Positions 7,676 to 16,252 of a stretch of 64,000 nt of DNA are shown here, in pieces. The notes under the pieces were generated by a model that was not told where the DNA came from, ran no database searches, and saw nothing but the letters and a program-made list of their open reading frames with translations. The stretch is from the NCBI RefSeq assembly GCF_041929235.1, contig NZ_JBHFNP010000234.1, forward strand, positions 1 through 64,000, read 5' to 3'. Every line of letters begins with the position of its first letter. Within the stretch, counting starts at the first letter, position 1. Source of the stretch: Microseira sp041929235. Lineage in GTDB: Bacteria > Cyanobacteriota > Cyanobacteriia > Cyanobacteriales > Aerosakkonemataceae. The position numbers and the translations under genes were made by a program.

Positions 7676-8662
7676 TTAATTGTTGCCCAATTTAACACCT
7701 AACATTTCATTCGCACGGTGGATATTTTTTAGCACAGACTGAGCCGAAACATGGAGCGCGGCGCGTTCGGTTTCGGTTAAATTTAATTCCAATACGCTTT
7801 CAACGCCTATGCTTCCCAAGCGACAGGGAACGCCAATAAAAATATCTTTTAAACCGTATTCCCCTTGCAAATAAGCGGAAGCTGGCATGAAGCGCGACTG
7901 GTTAAATAAAATCGATTCCACCATCAAACAAGTAGTAGCAGCAGGAGTGAAATAAGCACCCCCCGTCTGCAACAAATGCACAATCTCTGCACCGGCGTTA
8001 CGAGTCCTTTCTACTAAACGCTCGATGGTTGCATTTTCCATTAATTCGGTAATCGGAATGCCGCTGACTGTGCAATATCGGGGTAAAGGTACCATTAAAT
8101 CGCCGTGACTTCCCAGTACCATTGCGCTGACATCCACAGTCGGCACGCCTAATTCCATGGCAATAAATGCTTGAAATCTAGCTGAATCTAAACCGCCTGC
8201 CATGCCAACGATGCGCTGAGATGGCAATCCGCTAGCTTGCCATGCCAGGTAAGTCATGACATCTAGCGGATTGGTAACCACGAGCAAAATTGCATCGGGG
8301 GAATGTGCGATCGCATTCTTAGCTGCCTCGACCACTATTTTTGCATTAACCTGCAACAAATCGTCGCGACTCATTCCCGGTTTGCGCGGACTTCCGGCAG
8401 CAATAACTACTACATTAGAATCTGCCGTATCTGCGTAATTATTCGTACCGAAAACGAAGCGATCGCATCTCTCAATCCCCCGCGCCTGCATCAGATCCAG
8501 CGCCATTCCCTCTGCCAAACCAGGCACCACATCCAGCAACACCACATCAGCAATATTTTTCTCCACAATTCGCTGTGCCAAGGTGCTACCAACTTTTCCA
8601 GCACCGATAATCGAAACCCGTGCCGGACGATGTGAAGGCCAAACAGAGGAATGCACTATCAT
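7676..8662 (-). CDS. mdh: Malate dehydrogenase (LDH-like)
   Basis: This 328-residue NAD-dependent enzyme interconverts malate and oxaloacetate. It has the Rossmann motif GAGKVGSTLA (residues about 20-29), a D in LLDVVPG that reads NAD, the substrate arginines in GSPRKPGMSRDDLLQVN (about 91-107), VVTNPLD (about 128-134) and the catalytic histidine in GSHGDLMVP (about 193-201). The ATG overlaps the stop of ndhO by 4 bp (ATGA), so the two genes are translationally coupled. The pairing with an NDH-1 subunit is a plausible redox link, but it could be chance. Confidence 0.95.
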   Translation of the reverse strand: MIVHSSVWPSHRPARVSIIGAGKVGSTLAQRIVEKNIADVVLLDVVPGLAEGMALDLMQARGIERCDRFVFGTNNYADTADSNVVVIAAGSPRKPGMSRDDLLQVNAKIVVEAAKNAIAHSPDAILLVVTNPLDVMTYLAWQASGLPSQRIVGMAGGLDSARFQAFIAMELGVPTVDVSAMVLGSHGDLMVPLPRYCTVSGIPITELMENATIERLVERTRNAGAEIVHLLQTGGAYFTPAATTCLMVESILFNQSRFMPASAYLQGEYGLKDIFIGVPCRLGSIGVESVLELNLTETERAALHVSAQSVLKNIHRANEMLGVKLGNN

Positions 8663-8874
8663 TTAAAAGCTTCCAATTGATCTGCACGCAACCAAATATT
8701 TGGGGTGGGAACTTTCCCAAACTTGACCAGGGCATAGTCACCCCGTAAGTCTACCACTTCCCCCTTGCTATCAAAAATATAAGGCGGGAAGCGCGTATCG
8801 CTAGCCTTCGCTTCTATGCTGTTTTCCAACTTTTCCCGCACCGCACGCACCAAATCGCCCTTTTTGACTGCCAT
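8659..8874 (-). CDS. ndhO: NAD(P)H-quinone oxidoreductase subunit O
   Basis: This 71-residue protein matches NdhO, the small cyanobacterial/plastid-specific subunit of the thylakoid NDH-1 complex (cyclic electron flow, respiration). It opens MAVKKGDLVRAVREKLENS and contains the conserved DTRFPPYIFDSKGEVVDLRGDYALVKFGKVPTPNIWLR. Length is normal. The stop codon overlaps the mdh start. Confidence 0.95.
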   Translation of the reverse strand: MAVKKGDLVRAVREKLENSIEAKASDTRFPPYIFDSKGEVVDLRGDYALVKFGKVPTPNIWLRADQLEAFK

Positions 8875-9009
8875 AGCTCACTCTTTCAACACTTCTTTAT
8901 CTATACCTGCTTGCATTTTAAAATGGTTTGTCATCAGACCGGGTGCTTCTCACTTGAGAACGGTGCAAGAGAGCATCTCCGGTGTCTGGGCGTCTTTGCG
9001 TCTTCTTGG

Positions 9010-9918
9010 TCAACACTGACACTGGGGACAAAAATGCGCCGATCGTCCTGCTAACTTCAATTTCTCAATCGTGCTGCCGCAGACGCGACAGGGTTGGCGA
9101 TCGCGGTTATAAACCCAAGCCACGCCTCCATAGTTTCCATTCATACCTTGTACGTTTATGAAATTACTGAAAGTTGTTCCTCCCGCCTCAATACTTGCTT
9201 GCAAAACCTCGATAATTACATTTCTTATACGTTCGATTTGTTCCCTATTTAATTCCGTACACAGGGTAGTTGGTCGAACGCCAGCGAGAAACAGCGCTTC
9301 ATCGGCATAGATATTACCGATTCCGGCGACTAACTCCTGATCAAGAAGCGCGTTTTTAATCGGACGACGACGCGAGCGCCATTTTTCCACCAAATAATCC
9401 ACAGTAAACCCATCTGAAAACGGATCTGGACCCAATTTTTTTAATCCGGCGATCGCTTTTTCGGGTGCTTCTGTTGGTGGAACCCACCACATCTGCCCAA
9501 ACGTGCGCTGATCTACAAACCGCAACTCCCAATCTGACCCAAAAAACAATCTTACCCGCGTATGTTTCTGCAAAGGCGCATCGCGATGCAACCAAAGCAA
9601 TTGTCCCGTCATCCGCAAATGAACCCCCAACCACCCCGCAGAATTTTGCATTGAACCATCTTCTTCCTCTCCCCGCGTCCCCGCATCAGAGCGTCCCCCC
9701 GTCTGTTCCTCTTTTACTGCCAATTCTGCCAGCAAATACTTACCCCGGCGATGCCACTGCACAATTGCAGTATCTTTAACCCCAACCAAAAACTCGACAG
9801 CAGAAAACGGGTGGGCGATGGTGCGGGAGAGCAAAACATCTCCACCCTGGATTTGCTGGTTCAAGGTTACTTGATTCAGACCGCGTTTAACTGTTTCTAC
9901 TTCGGGTAATTCCGGCAC
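9010..9918 (-). CDS. mutM: Formamidopyrimidine-DNA glycosylase
   Basis: The 302-residue base-excision repair enzyme removes 8-oxoguanine and related lesions. The N-terminus PELPEVETV supplies the catalytic Pro2 and Glu3. The H2TH region includes KNALLDQELVAGIGNIYADEALF (about 193-215). A C-terminal zinc finger has CRVCG ... CPQC. An extra low-complexity stretch rich in Glu/Gly (EEQTGGRSDAGTRGEEEDG, near 71-90) makes it somewhat longer than usual. It begins 3 bp after the stop of the extended psaE gene on the same strand, so the two are probably co-transcribed. Confidence 0.95.
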   Translation of the reverse strand: MPELPEVETVKRGLNQVTLNQQIQGGDVLLSRTIAHPFSAVEFLVGVKDTAIVQWHRRGKYLLAELAVKEEQTGGRSDAGTRGEEEDGSMQNSAGWLGVHLRMTGQLLWLHRDAPLQKHTRVRLFFGSDWELRFVDQRTFGQMWWVPPTEAPEKAIAGLKKLGPDPFSDGFTVDYLVEKWRSRRRPIKNALLDQELVAGIGNIYADEALFLAGVRPTTLCTELNREQIERIRNVIIEVLQASIEAGGTTFSNFINVQGMNGNYGGVAWVYNRDRQPCRVCGSTIEKLKLAGRSAHFCPQCQC

Positions 9919-9921
9919 TTT

Positions 9922-10287
9922 TTAACGAGATTCAGTTCCTTGATTTGGAGATCCTGCTACTACAGCACTGCCTTCTCCAGACTCTGGTGCAGCAGTTGGT
10001 TTGCCGTCGGTTGGCATATCAACACCTGTCTTGCGGCGACCTGCGTCGAGTTTGGTTTGGTAACCGCCGGAAGCTGCGGGCGTGCTTTTTTGCGCTCCTG
10101 CCACTTCTTCTAGTTCGTTCATACCAAAGTTATTAGTATTAACGCCTGCGTAGTTAAGCTTTTCAAAGCGAACGATAACCGGATATTTGATGCCGCTCTG
10201 GTCAACAGAAGCCACCGTTCCTATATCTTGAAACCAGTAGGATTCTTTCCGCAGAACTCGTACTTTAGAACCACGTTGAATAGCCAT
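9922..10287 (-). CDS. psaE: Photosystem I subunit PsaE, paralogue with C-terminal extension
   Basis: Residues 1-62 are a full SH3-like PsaE domain (MAIQRGSKVRVLRKESYWFQ, GTVASVDQSGIKYPVIVRFEKLNYAGVNTNNF, ELEEV). PsaE sits on the stromal side of photosystem I and supports ferredoxin docking and cyclic flow. This copy then carries about 55 extra low-complexity residues rich in Gly, Ala, Pro, Ser and Thr (ending SPNQGTESR), which canonical 70-80 residue PsaE lacks. The normal-length paralogue lies 340 bp upstream on the same strand. The core differs by several substitutions and lacks the SGSAS loop insertion, so it is a diverged duplicate and may be a conditional isoform. It is followed within 3 bp by mutM. 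Confidence 0.9.
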   Translation of the reverse strand: MAIQRGSKVRVLRKESYWFQDIGTVASVDQSGIKYPVIVRFEKLNYAGVNTNNFGMNELEEVAGAQKSTPAASGGYQTKLDAGRRKTGVDMPTDGKPTAAPESGEGSAVVAGSPNQGTESR

Positions 10288-10510
10288 GAGATCCGTCCCT
10301 TTTATGATGAATTTTTAACCGATTAGGTAATCGATTTATAGGTTACTAACTCAAGGCTTTCCCAACATACTACCGTAGGGCTGACACCTGGATCACGCCG
10401 AAGGCTGATTTTTTTTCTGATTCAGCATTTAGAACTAACCCAGCGGTCACACTAAAGGTATATTTTTGTTTTCATGTTTCGGCATTTCATCTGCAATCAG
10501 AGGCATTAGT

Positions 10511-10624
10511 AAGGGCACGGCGTGCCAAAATCTGCGGTTACGACCTCAAAATTTCTCATGCCGTGGGCACCGCGTGCCAAAATCTGCGGTTACGACCTCA
10601 AAATTTGTCATGCCGTGCCCCTAC
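10511..10624. repeat. Two-unit 52-bp direct repeat between the psaE genes
   Basis: The block CGTGCCAAAATCTGCGGTT...ACCTCAAAATTT(C/G)TCATGCCGTG occurs at 10521 and 10573 (52-bp period). The whole is bounded by GGGCACGGC and GCCGTGCCCCTAC. Related GTAGGGGCACGGC...GCCGTGCCCCTAC arms occur at 36755-36818. Confidence 0.85.
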
Positions 10625-10627
10625 TGC

Positions 10628-10867
10628 CTACTTCTTAGCCTTAGCTGGAGCGGGTGCTTCAACTTCTTCGAGTTCGCTCACGGCAAAGTTATTGCTGTTG
10701 ACGCCACTCGCGCTGCCGCTAAAACCGCTGTAATTGACTTTCTCAAAGCGAACGATCACGTTGTACTTGATGCCGCTAGTGTCGATGGAAGCCACCGTGC
10801 CGACATCTTGATACCAGTAGGAATCTTTGCGGAGAACTCGCACTTTAGAACCACGTTGAATAGCCAT
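10628..10867 (-). CDS. psaE: Photosystem I reaction centre subunit IV (PsaE), standard form
   Basis: This 79-residue protein is of normal length and sequence for PsaE: MAIQRGSKVRVLRKDSYWYQDVGTVAS, KYNVIVRFEKVNYSG, a loop FSGSASGVNSNNF, and a short lysine-rich tail (APAPAKAKK). It is an extrinsic stromal subunit of photosystem I involved in ferredoxin reduction. A second, extended psaE follows downstream on the same strand. Which copy is the main one cannot be decided from sequence, but this is the canonical form. Confidence 0.95.
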   Translation of the reverse strand: MAIQRGSKVRVLRKDSYWYQDVGTVASIDTSGIKYNVIVRFEKVNYSGFSGSASGVNSNNFAVSELEEVEAPAPAKAKK

Positions 10868-10972
10868 GTGTGTTTTCCCTTTCGAGATGTATCTGCAAAT
10901 GATTGCGGAATTGCTATACAGCGTACTATCGCACAGGTACGTACTGAGCGGTTTAAGTTTTAAGTTTTGTTG

Positions 10973-11605
10973 CTATTCTACCCACCGCAGGCGGACGAAA
11001 TGGGCTGGACGCCCCCAGACATCGCGAGTAAAAGTAATGTCTGCGATGACTAGATTAAACGGAATCGCGGTCGTCAGGTATTTTTGGGCGATCGCACCCG
11101 CATTGGGCGCGATTTGGGATGCTGCCATCGCCGCCACGCCCAAAGCAATTATCTGCTCAACTGGGCCGCGCGGCAAAAGCAGATGCATCCCCAATGCGAG
11201 TCCAAACGTCAGCATCATGGAGACGGATAAATTTGTCCCGCAGCGGGGATGGACGGCTAAATCCCATTCACCGCTGGTAATGCGTTGCAACGCCATCCGG
11301 ACAGCACGCCACAGATCGGTTGCGTTTACCTGTCCGTAGAGGTAGAATCCATGCTCGGTAGACATCCCCCCCAATAACTCGTTATCGCGAGTCGTAGCAG
11401 CGCTGTACTCAGCAGCGCCAGAGTTGCTCAACACCCAAACTGTGGCGTGTTCGAGGGCATGAACCTGCCGTAACATCAGAATTTCTTTTAAACCCGGAAT
11501 AAAGTTAAGTTGTTTGAGTAAATCGGCATCCTGTGTGGGGTAAGGCGCCGTCCAATCCCAGGCGAACGAGTCAAAAGGAGTTTGAGTAGAAGCAGAGGTA
11601 GTCAT
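10973..11605 (-). CDS. DUF6391-like conserved cyanobacterial protein
   Basis: The start at 11605 (MTTSASTQTPFDSF) is preferred; the frame extends to 11764, but that stretch is not protein-like. The protein has 210 residues. A conserved HALEHATVW motif (near residue 50) and HPRCGTNLSVS (near 130) precede a hydrophobic stretch MMLTFGLALGMHLLLP, then a second (IIALGVAAMAASQI), so it is probably membrane-attached. The His-rich HALEHA and HPRCG pair could bind a metal, which is inference. Function is unknown; I believe it corresponds to DUF6391. It lies between psaE and the PedR-like regulator on the same strand. Confidence 0.8.
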   Translation of the reverse strand: MTTSASTQTPFDSFAWDWTAPYPTQDADLLKQLNFIPGLKEILMLRQVHALEHATVWVLSNSGAAEYSAATTRDNELLGGMSTEHGFYLYGQVNATDLWRAVRMALQRITSGEWDLAVHPRCGTNLSVSMMLTFGLALGMHLLLPRGPVEQIIALGVAAMAASQIAPNAGAIAQKYLTTAIPFNLVIADITFTRDVWGRPAHFVRLRWVE

Positions 11606-11793
11606 ATCACAACTTATCTTAAGGCAGGCGATCGCACGATACGTTTTCTCAACTGTATCGCTGGATGCTCTGAAGTAGCTGCAAATTTTTGTTGATAAAA
11701 TTGAGGGCTGACCCAAAGGTGTCAGCCGCTCTCTCCTGTTAAACTTAGTGCTTGCTTGTTGCAAGCGATCGCCTTTTCCCGTTCCGGATTCGA

Positions 11794-12087
11794 TCAGGAC
11801 ATGACTTGATCCTTCTTGAGATTTGTGACCGGAGTTGTTGGCAGGGTACAGCAGTTGACTTCATCAATACAAACTTTGCCCCACTGCAACGCCCACCGCA
11901 CCAGCGCCACCCGGTTGTCTGTCCCGGTCTTGGTCAGAATGTTGCTAATGTGATTGTCAACGGTGCGCTTGCTAATTTCCAGCTGTTCGGCTATATCGTG
12001 GTTAGTCAAGCCCGCCGCGACTAGATCGATGATTTGCAGTTCCCTTTCTGAAAGGGATGCAGGGGATTCTGAAGCGTTACCAGCCAT
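11794..12087 (-). CDS. Small LuxR-type regulator, PedR-like
   Basis: This 97-residue protein is essentially a bare LuxR helix-turn-helix: LSERELQIIDLVAAGLTNHDIAEQLEISKRTVDNHISNILTKTGTDNRV (residues about 12-60). No receiver domain precedes it. The tail has cysteines (VCIDEVNCC, residues about 72-80). The size, lack of a receiver and C-terminal cysteines match the cyanobacterial redox regulator PedR (Ssl0564 family), whose activity responds to photosynthetic electron flow through a cysteine. The neighbourhood of psaE and ndhO fits. The assignment is by resemblance, so I give no symbol. Confidence 0.85.
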   Translation of the reverse strand: MAGNASESPASLSERELQIIDLVAAGLTNHDIAEQLEISKRTVDNHISNILTKTGTDNRVALVRWALQWGKVCIDEVNCCTLPTTPVTNLKKDQVMS

Positions 12088-12468
12088 ATATCGATTCCTA
12101 TACCTGTATATGTACTTAGTCTAACCTTAGAATAATGTACGAGATGGCTTTTCTCCTCTGTCTTGCCGGTGATATATACCTAAAATAGCGCGGGAGCAAG
12201 GGTAGCCCCTTCAATTGATTGCCGGGTGGAAAAGCGACACTAGCCGTTTTAACTGCCTATACCTAACGATACTATGAAAGGTATGGTATGCTGAACCAAA
12301 GGAAGCGATCGCAAGTGTTTTCTTTGACGGATGAATTCTGACTACAACCAACCAAACAGCAGGTAGAGATTTTTCAAGACTGGTGAGAAATTAATCGCAA
12401 AGTCTACAATTATGCTGTTGCTGAATGTCAAGATTGGTACAAGTCAAGCTCATGTCAAGTTAATGCTT

Positions 12469-12574
12469 CAGGACTTAAGCAAAGAAACTAAGGGCGATCT
12501 GCAAAATCGTTGGTTTGTAAACGATATATCAACTCTTCACCTTTGTTTCTGGCAACGCCCTTGCGTAAGTCCTG
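12469..12574. mobile_element. MITE-like element, CAGGACTTACGCA family, copy 1 (106 bp)
   Basis: The left end CAGGACTTAAGCAAAG and right end CGCCCTTGCGTAAGTCCTG are inverted repeats. It interrupts the tnpB pseudogene between the N-terminal and central segments. The same ends and nearly the same length (103-105 bp) occur at 22880-22984 and 52792-52894. Confidence 0.8.
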
Positions 12575-13124
12575 TGCTGGTTGATTGGGGTCTGAATACA
12601 TAATCCCAGCAGATACACCATGTCCTACTTTTGCTAGTCAGTGTAAGTCTTTGACTGTTGCGAAAGAGAAATACTCCTCCTTAAAACGGGTAGCTGCTCA
12701 AGTGCTGCAACAAACACTTAAAAGACTTGAACAAGCTTTTACTTCAATGTGGGAGCGTGACTTTGGCTTTTTCATAAAGAAACCCTGGCAGTTTCGGTCA
12801 AAAGTGTTTTCTCAACCAGGTAAAAATCCACTACGCTCGGGAAAAGTTAAACGTCTTGTAAATCCTAAGCAGCTAGCAAAACACGAGAAAAACATCAAGC
12901 GCCAGCACCAAGAAACTAGCAGGTAAACAGAAGGGGGGTAATTCAAGCAAAAAATCTCGAAAAGTTGTCGCCAAAGTCTACGAACGGGTTAGCTATTCAC
13001 GGCAAGATTTTCTAAATAAACTTAGTTATAAGTTGGGCAGCTAAGCCTTGCTGTCATACTAGAGAAACTTCACGCTCGTTTCCCATGGTACGCAATCAGA
13101 GTTTGGCTAAAGCAATATCTTATA

Positions 13125-13263
13125 GTAACGCAAGTTGCTAGTTACTTATATTGTGAGTACGTAGTTGCGCTGTCTTCGCTGTTCAAATTGCTATAAGAGC
13201 GAAGACAGCGCAACTAGGTACCTCATACAAAAGGAGGGTTGTATAACTAGCAACTTGAGTTAC
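13125..13263. mobile_element. MITE-like element, GTAACTCAAGTTGCTAGTTA family, copy 1 (139 bp)
   Basis: Terminal inverted repeats GTAACGCAAGTTGCTAGTTA and TAACTAGCAACTTGAGTTAC enclose a second inverted pair (GTTGCGCTGTCTTCGCT and AGCGAAGACAGCGCAAC). Both ends are flanked by TA. It splits the tnpB frame at codons matching AKAIS-DVGWG of the other copy, so the insertion site is clear. No coding capacity. Confidence 0.85.
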
Positions 13264-13635
13264 TAGCTGGGGAATATTTACCAACTTTTTAGCCTATAAG
13301 TTAGAACGCAAGGGTGGAAAGTTGGTTGAAATTGATAGATGGTTCCCCAGTTCCAAAATTTGCTCTAATTGTTTCTATCAAGTTGATGAAATGCCGTTGG
13401 AGGTGAGGCAGTGGACTTGTCCTCTTGTCGTGGCACTCACCACGCTCGAGATGGAAACGCAGCGATAAATATTAGACCTTATAGTATCAGAATTCTAGAG
13501 GCGGAAGGTTGAGCCGTCTTTTGCTGTAGTCGGCGAGGTAAGACCAAAGCTGGGACCTCGCCTATGAGTACAGAAACCCTATAAGGTGGGGTAGTTAACC
13601 CTGTTTGCCTAACATCCAACAAAAGGAACGTACCC

Positions 13636-14610
13636 GTGTCAAATGCCCGTGTTCTCTGCCTTGGTGAAGTTTTATTCGACTGTCTGGCAGATCAACCAGG
13701 TCGCCCCCTCGAAGCTGTCGAGTCTTGGACTCACTATCCGGGAGGTGCGCCCGCGAATGTAGCTTGTGCTTTAGTAAAGTTGGGAACCTCGTCTGGCTTT
13801 ATCGGTTGTGTCGGTCAGGATGAAGCGGGGAACTCGCTTGTACAGTTGCTAGAGAAAATAGGAGTAGATAGCACTGGCATTGGGCGTCATCCAAAAGCCC
13901 CGACGCGCCAAGTTTACGTTTTGCGAAGTCTTGCAGGCGATCGCAGTTTCGCCGGATTCGGATCTCGCGATACAACAGAATTTGCCGACGCCTTCCTGCA
14001 AGCTGACCAACTTCCGGTAGAACTATTTGAACGCGCAGAATTTTTGGTACTCGGTACCCTCGAACTCGCTTATCCCCAAACGCGACAAGCTATTACTAGG
14101 GCTATTCAATTAGCAGAGCAGTATCATCTTAAAATCTTGGTGGATGTAAACTGGCGTCCCATGTTTTGGCCCGAGCCCAATGCCGCCACCGCGCCGATCC
14201 TGGACTTAATTCAACATGTTGATTTTGTCAAGCTTTCCCTCGAAGAAGCTGAATGGCTATTTGGTACCTGCGATGCGAAAGCGATCGCCGATCGGTTCGA
14301 CTCCCTGGAAGGAGTTCTAATCACCGATGGCGAAAAGGGTTGTTCGTTCTGCTTTGCTCACGAAAATGAAGGCAGATTACCTGCTTTCCCCGTCAAAGCT
14401 GAGGATACCACAGGCGCCGGGGATGGCTTTGTCGCTGGTATTATCCACCAAATTTGCCTCAAAGGAATCAAAGCCTTAAGCGATCCCCAAACCGCTAGGC
14501 ATATGGTGGCTTATGCGAGTGCCGTCGGGGCGATGATAGCCATGAAACCAGGTGCGATCGCCGCCCAACCTACCGCAGACGAAGTGGAAGAGTTCTTGCG
14601 ATCGCATTAA
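13636..14610 (+). CDS. PfkB-family carbohydrate kinase, probable fructokinase
   Basis: This 324-residue sugar kinase starts at GTG 13636 with AAAAGGA about 8 bp upstream. PfkB features: GEVLFDCLAD at residues 8-17, substrate-site YPGGAPANVACALVKLG near 35-51, and the C-terminal ATP/anion-hole motif DTTGAGDGFVAGI near 255-267 with the catalytic Asp in GAGD. The overall sequence resembles bacterial fructokinases (ATP + fructose to fructose 6-phosphate), but ribokinase-family specificity cannot be read with certainty. It stands alone just downstream of the decayed tnpB. Confidence 0.88.
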   Translation: MSNARVLCLGEVLFDCLADQPGRPLEAVESWTHYPGGAPANVACALVKLGTSSGFIGCVGQDEAGNSLVQLLEKIGVDSTGIGRHPKAPTRQVYVLRSLAGDRSFAGFGSRDTTEFADAFLQADQLPVELFERAEFLVLGTLELAYPQTRQAITRAIQLAEQYHLKILVDVNWRPMFWPEPNAATAPILDLIQHVDFVKLSLEEAEWLFGTCDAKAIADRFDSLEGVLITDGEKGCSFCFAHENEGRLPAFPVKAEDTTGAGDGFVAGIIHQICLKGIKALSDPQTARHMVAYASAVGAMIAMKPGAIAAQPTADEVEEFLRSH

Positions 14611-14614
14611 TTTT

Positions 14615-14790
14615 ATTTTAGATTTTAGATTTGAGATTTGAGATTGAGATTAATCTGAAATCTGCCATCTCAAATCTGAAATCCCCTTAATATTTTAGAT
14701 TTTAAATTTGAGATTTTAGATTGAGATTAATCTGAAATCTGCCATCTCAAATCTGAAATCCCCAATTCCCAATTCCCAATTCCCAATTTT
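14615..14790. repeat. Two long direct repeats plus short tandem repeats before cynS
   Basis: A block of about 63 bp (TTTTAGATTTGAGATTTGAG... through ...CATCTCAAATCTGAAATCCCC) occurs twice, at about 14623-14685 and 14698-14763. Each contains GATTTGAGAT and its complement ATCTCAAATC, so each can fold. CCCAATTCCCAATTCCCAATT follows. A ribosome-binding GGAG is at about 14792-14795, just before cynS. Confidence 0.88.
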
Positions 14791-14801
14791 CGGAGTTTTT
14801 T

Positions 14802-15239
14802 ATGCTTCCAGAAGTTACCCAGCAACTGTTAGCCGCAAAAAAAGAAAAGAACATTTCCTTTTCCGACTTGGAAAAAATCTTAGGACGCGACGAAGTTTGG
14901 ATCGCAGCGGTTATCTACCGTCAAGCGAGTGCTTCGGAAGACGAAGCCAATAAACTGATCGAAGCGTTAGATCTTCCTCCCATTTATGCCAAAGAATTAA
15001 CCGAATGTCCGCTCAAAGGATTGGGACCAGTTGTCCCAACTGACCCGTTAATTTATCGTTTTTACGAAATTATGCAAGTTTATGGAATGCCGCTGAAGGC
15101 AGTGATTCACGACAAGTTTGGCGACGGAATTATGAGCGCGATCGACTTTACCTTGGATGTGGAAAAGGAAGAAGATCCAAAGGGCGACAGGGTTAAAGTC
15201 ATCATGTCTGGAAAATTCTTACCCTACAAAAAGTGGTAA
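14802..15239 (+). CDS. cynS: Cyanate hydratase (cyanase)
   Basis: The 145-residue enzyme converts cyanate and bicarbonate to ammonia and CO2. It carries an N-terminal HTH-like domain (residues about 15-60, ISFSDLEKILGRDEVWIAAVIYRQAS) and the catalytic C-terminal domain with YRFYEIMQVYG (Arg and Glu of the active site, residues about 86-96) and KAVIHDKFGDGIMSAIDF with the active serine near 122. Length is normal. A GGAG lies 7 bp before the ATG. Alone, downstream of a repeat-rich leader; no cyanate transporter genes are adjacent. Confidence 0.97.
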   Translation: MLPEVTQQLLAAKKEKNISFSDLEKILGRDEVWIAAVIYRQASASEDEANKLIEALDLPPIYAKELTECPLKGLGPVVPTDPLIYRFYEIMQVYGMPLKAVIHDKFGDGIMSAIDFTLDVEKEEDPKGDRVKVIMSGKFLPYKKW

Positions 15240-15295
15240 CCCATTAATAGGGTGGGTAACCCCCACCCTACACTTATTGTCGCGAATTTCCATAC

Positions 15296-16015
15296 CTAGA
15301 CTGGCACTTCTTCCTGATAACTCCTAGCTCTTTCGTCGGGCTTAATTAATTTGTAAGCGTACACTCCTAAAACAGCACCGACAATCGGAGCAACAATAAA
15401 CAACCACAATTGTCCTATAGCCCATCCACCTTGATATACTGCCACACCGATGCTTCTGGCAGGATTAACTGATGTGTTGGTTACGGGAATACCCACCAAA
15501 TGGATTAACACCAGCATCAAACCGATAGAAAGACCTGCAAAACCTGCTGGGAATTTTGGATGGGTTGTTCCCATAATCGTAAACAGCAAGAATGCGGTTA
15601 ATACAATCTCGGTAATTGCTGCTGCTACTAGACCGTAACCTCCAGGAGAATGCTCCCCAAATCCATTGGTAGCAAATCCTTTAGTAATATCAAAGCCGGT
15701 CGTTTGCGAAGCAACTAAATACAACACGCCACCCGCTATAATTCCGCCTACAATCTGCCCAATTATGTAAAAAGGCACAAAACGCGGCTCTACTTTTTTG
15801 GCAACGACTAACCCAATTGTTACCGCTGGATTAATATGACACCCGGAAATTTCCCCGATGGTGTAAGCCATGATCAGCAAAGATAAACCAAAGGCAAACG
15901 ATACTCCCAAAAAGCCTATTTGTTTGCCCGCTAAAACTGCACTTCCGCATCCGCCGAACACCAATACGAAAGTACCGATCGCTTCAGCGACCAGTATTTT
16001 TGTGTTTTTGTTCAT
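15296..16015 (-). CDS. aqpZ: Aquaporin Z-type water channel (MIP family)
   Basis: The start at 16015 (MNKNTKILVAEAIGTFVLV) is preferred over the longer frame to 16090, whose extra 25 residues are basic and unlike the family. The protein has about 239 residues, six membrane spans and both half-helix motifs: SGCHINPAVTIG (first NPA) and TSVNPARSIG (second NPA, with the selectivity-filter Arg). The His and Cys context fits an AqpZ-like water channel more than a glycerol facilitator. Convergent with cynS. Confidence 0.95.
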   Translation of the reverse strand: MNKNTKILVAEAIGTFVLVFGGCGSAVLAGKQIGFLGVSFAFGLSLLIMAYTIGEISGCHINPAVTIGLVVAKKVEPRFVPFYIIGQIVGGIIAGGVLYLVASQTTGFDITKGFATNGFGEHSPGGYGLVAAAITEIVLTAFLLFTIMGTTHPKFPAGFAGLSIGLMLVLIHLVGIPVTNTSVNPARSIGVAVYQGGWAIGQLWLFIVAPIVGAVLGVYAYKLIKPDERARSYQEEVPV

Positions 16016-16252
16016 GATTAAAAACCTACCAAATCGAAGGTTTGTTATTAATTTTGGCTTGACTTTATCACCTTCCTTTTTTCTTGTCAAATCTAAAGAA
16101 AAAATAAAATTAGCAACCGGGTTTCTTTCCTAGAAACCCGGTTTCTTTGCGAGGAAATTTTACGGATCGCACCTGTACGAGGTAGCAGGAAATACTTTTA
16201 CCACTGACTTGGCGCCAAGGAAAATTTAGGTAAGAGACTGTGACCAATTATC

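Larger units (their letters stand above)
12315..13590 (+). pseudogene. Decayed tnpB (IS200/IS605-type, RNA-guided nuclease family) with two insertions
   Basis: TnpB pieces read in order. N-terminus: PTKQQVEIFQDW-stop-EINRKVYNYAVAE near 12345-12440. A 106-bp element interrupts (12469-12574). The middle is ASQCKSLTVAKEKY and LKRLEQAFTSMWERDFGF (12600-12780). An apparent deletion then joins GKVK to NPKQLAKHEKNIKR (about 12845-12900), removing RuvC-I. KVYERVSYSRQDFLNKLSYKLGS ends at an in-frame TAA at 13042. MVRNQSLAKAIS is broken by a 139-bp element (13125-13263), followed by TNFLAYKLE-like sequence and a degraded CSNCFYQ zinc finger to about 13590. It is dead. It is related to the tnpB at 17368-18600 and shares its TAA position. 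Confidence 0.88.
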
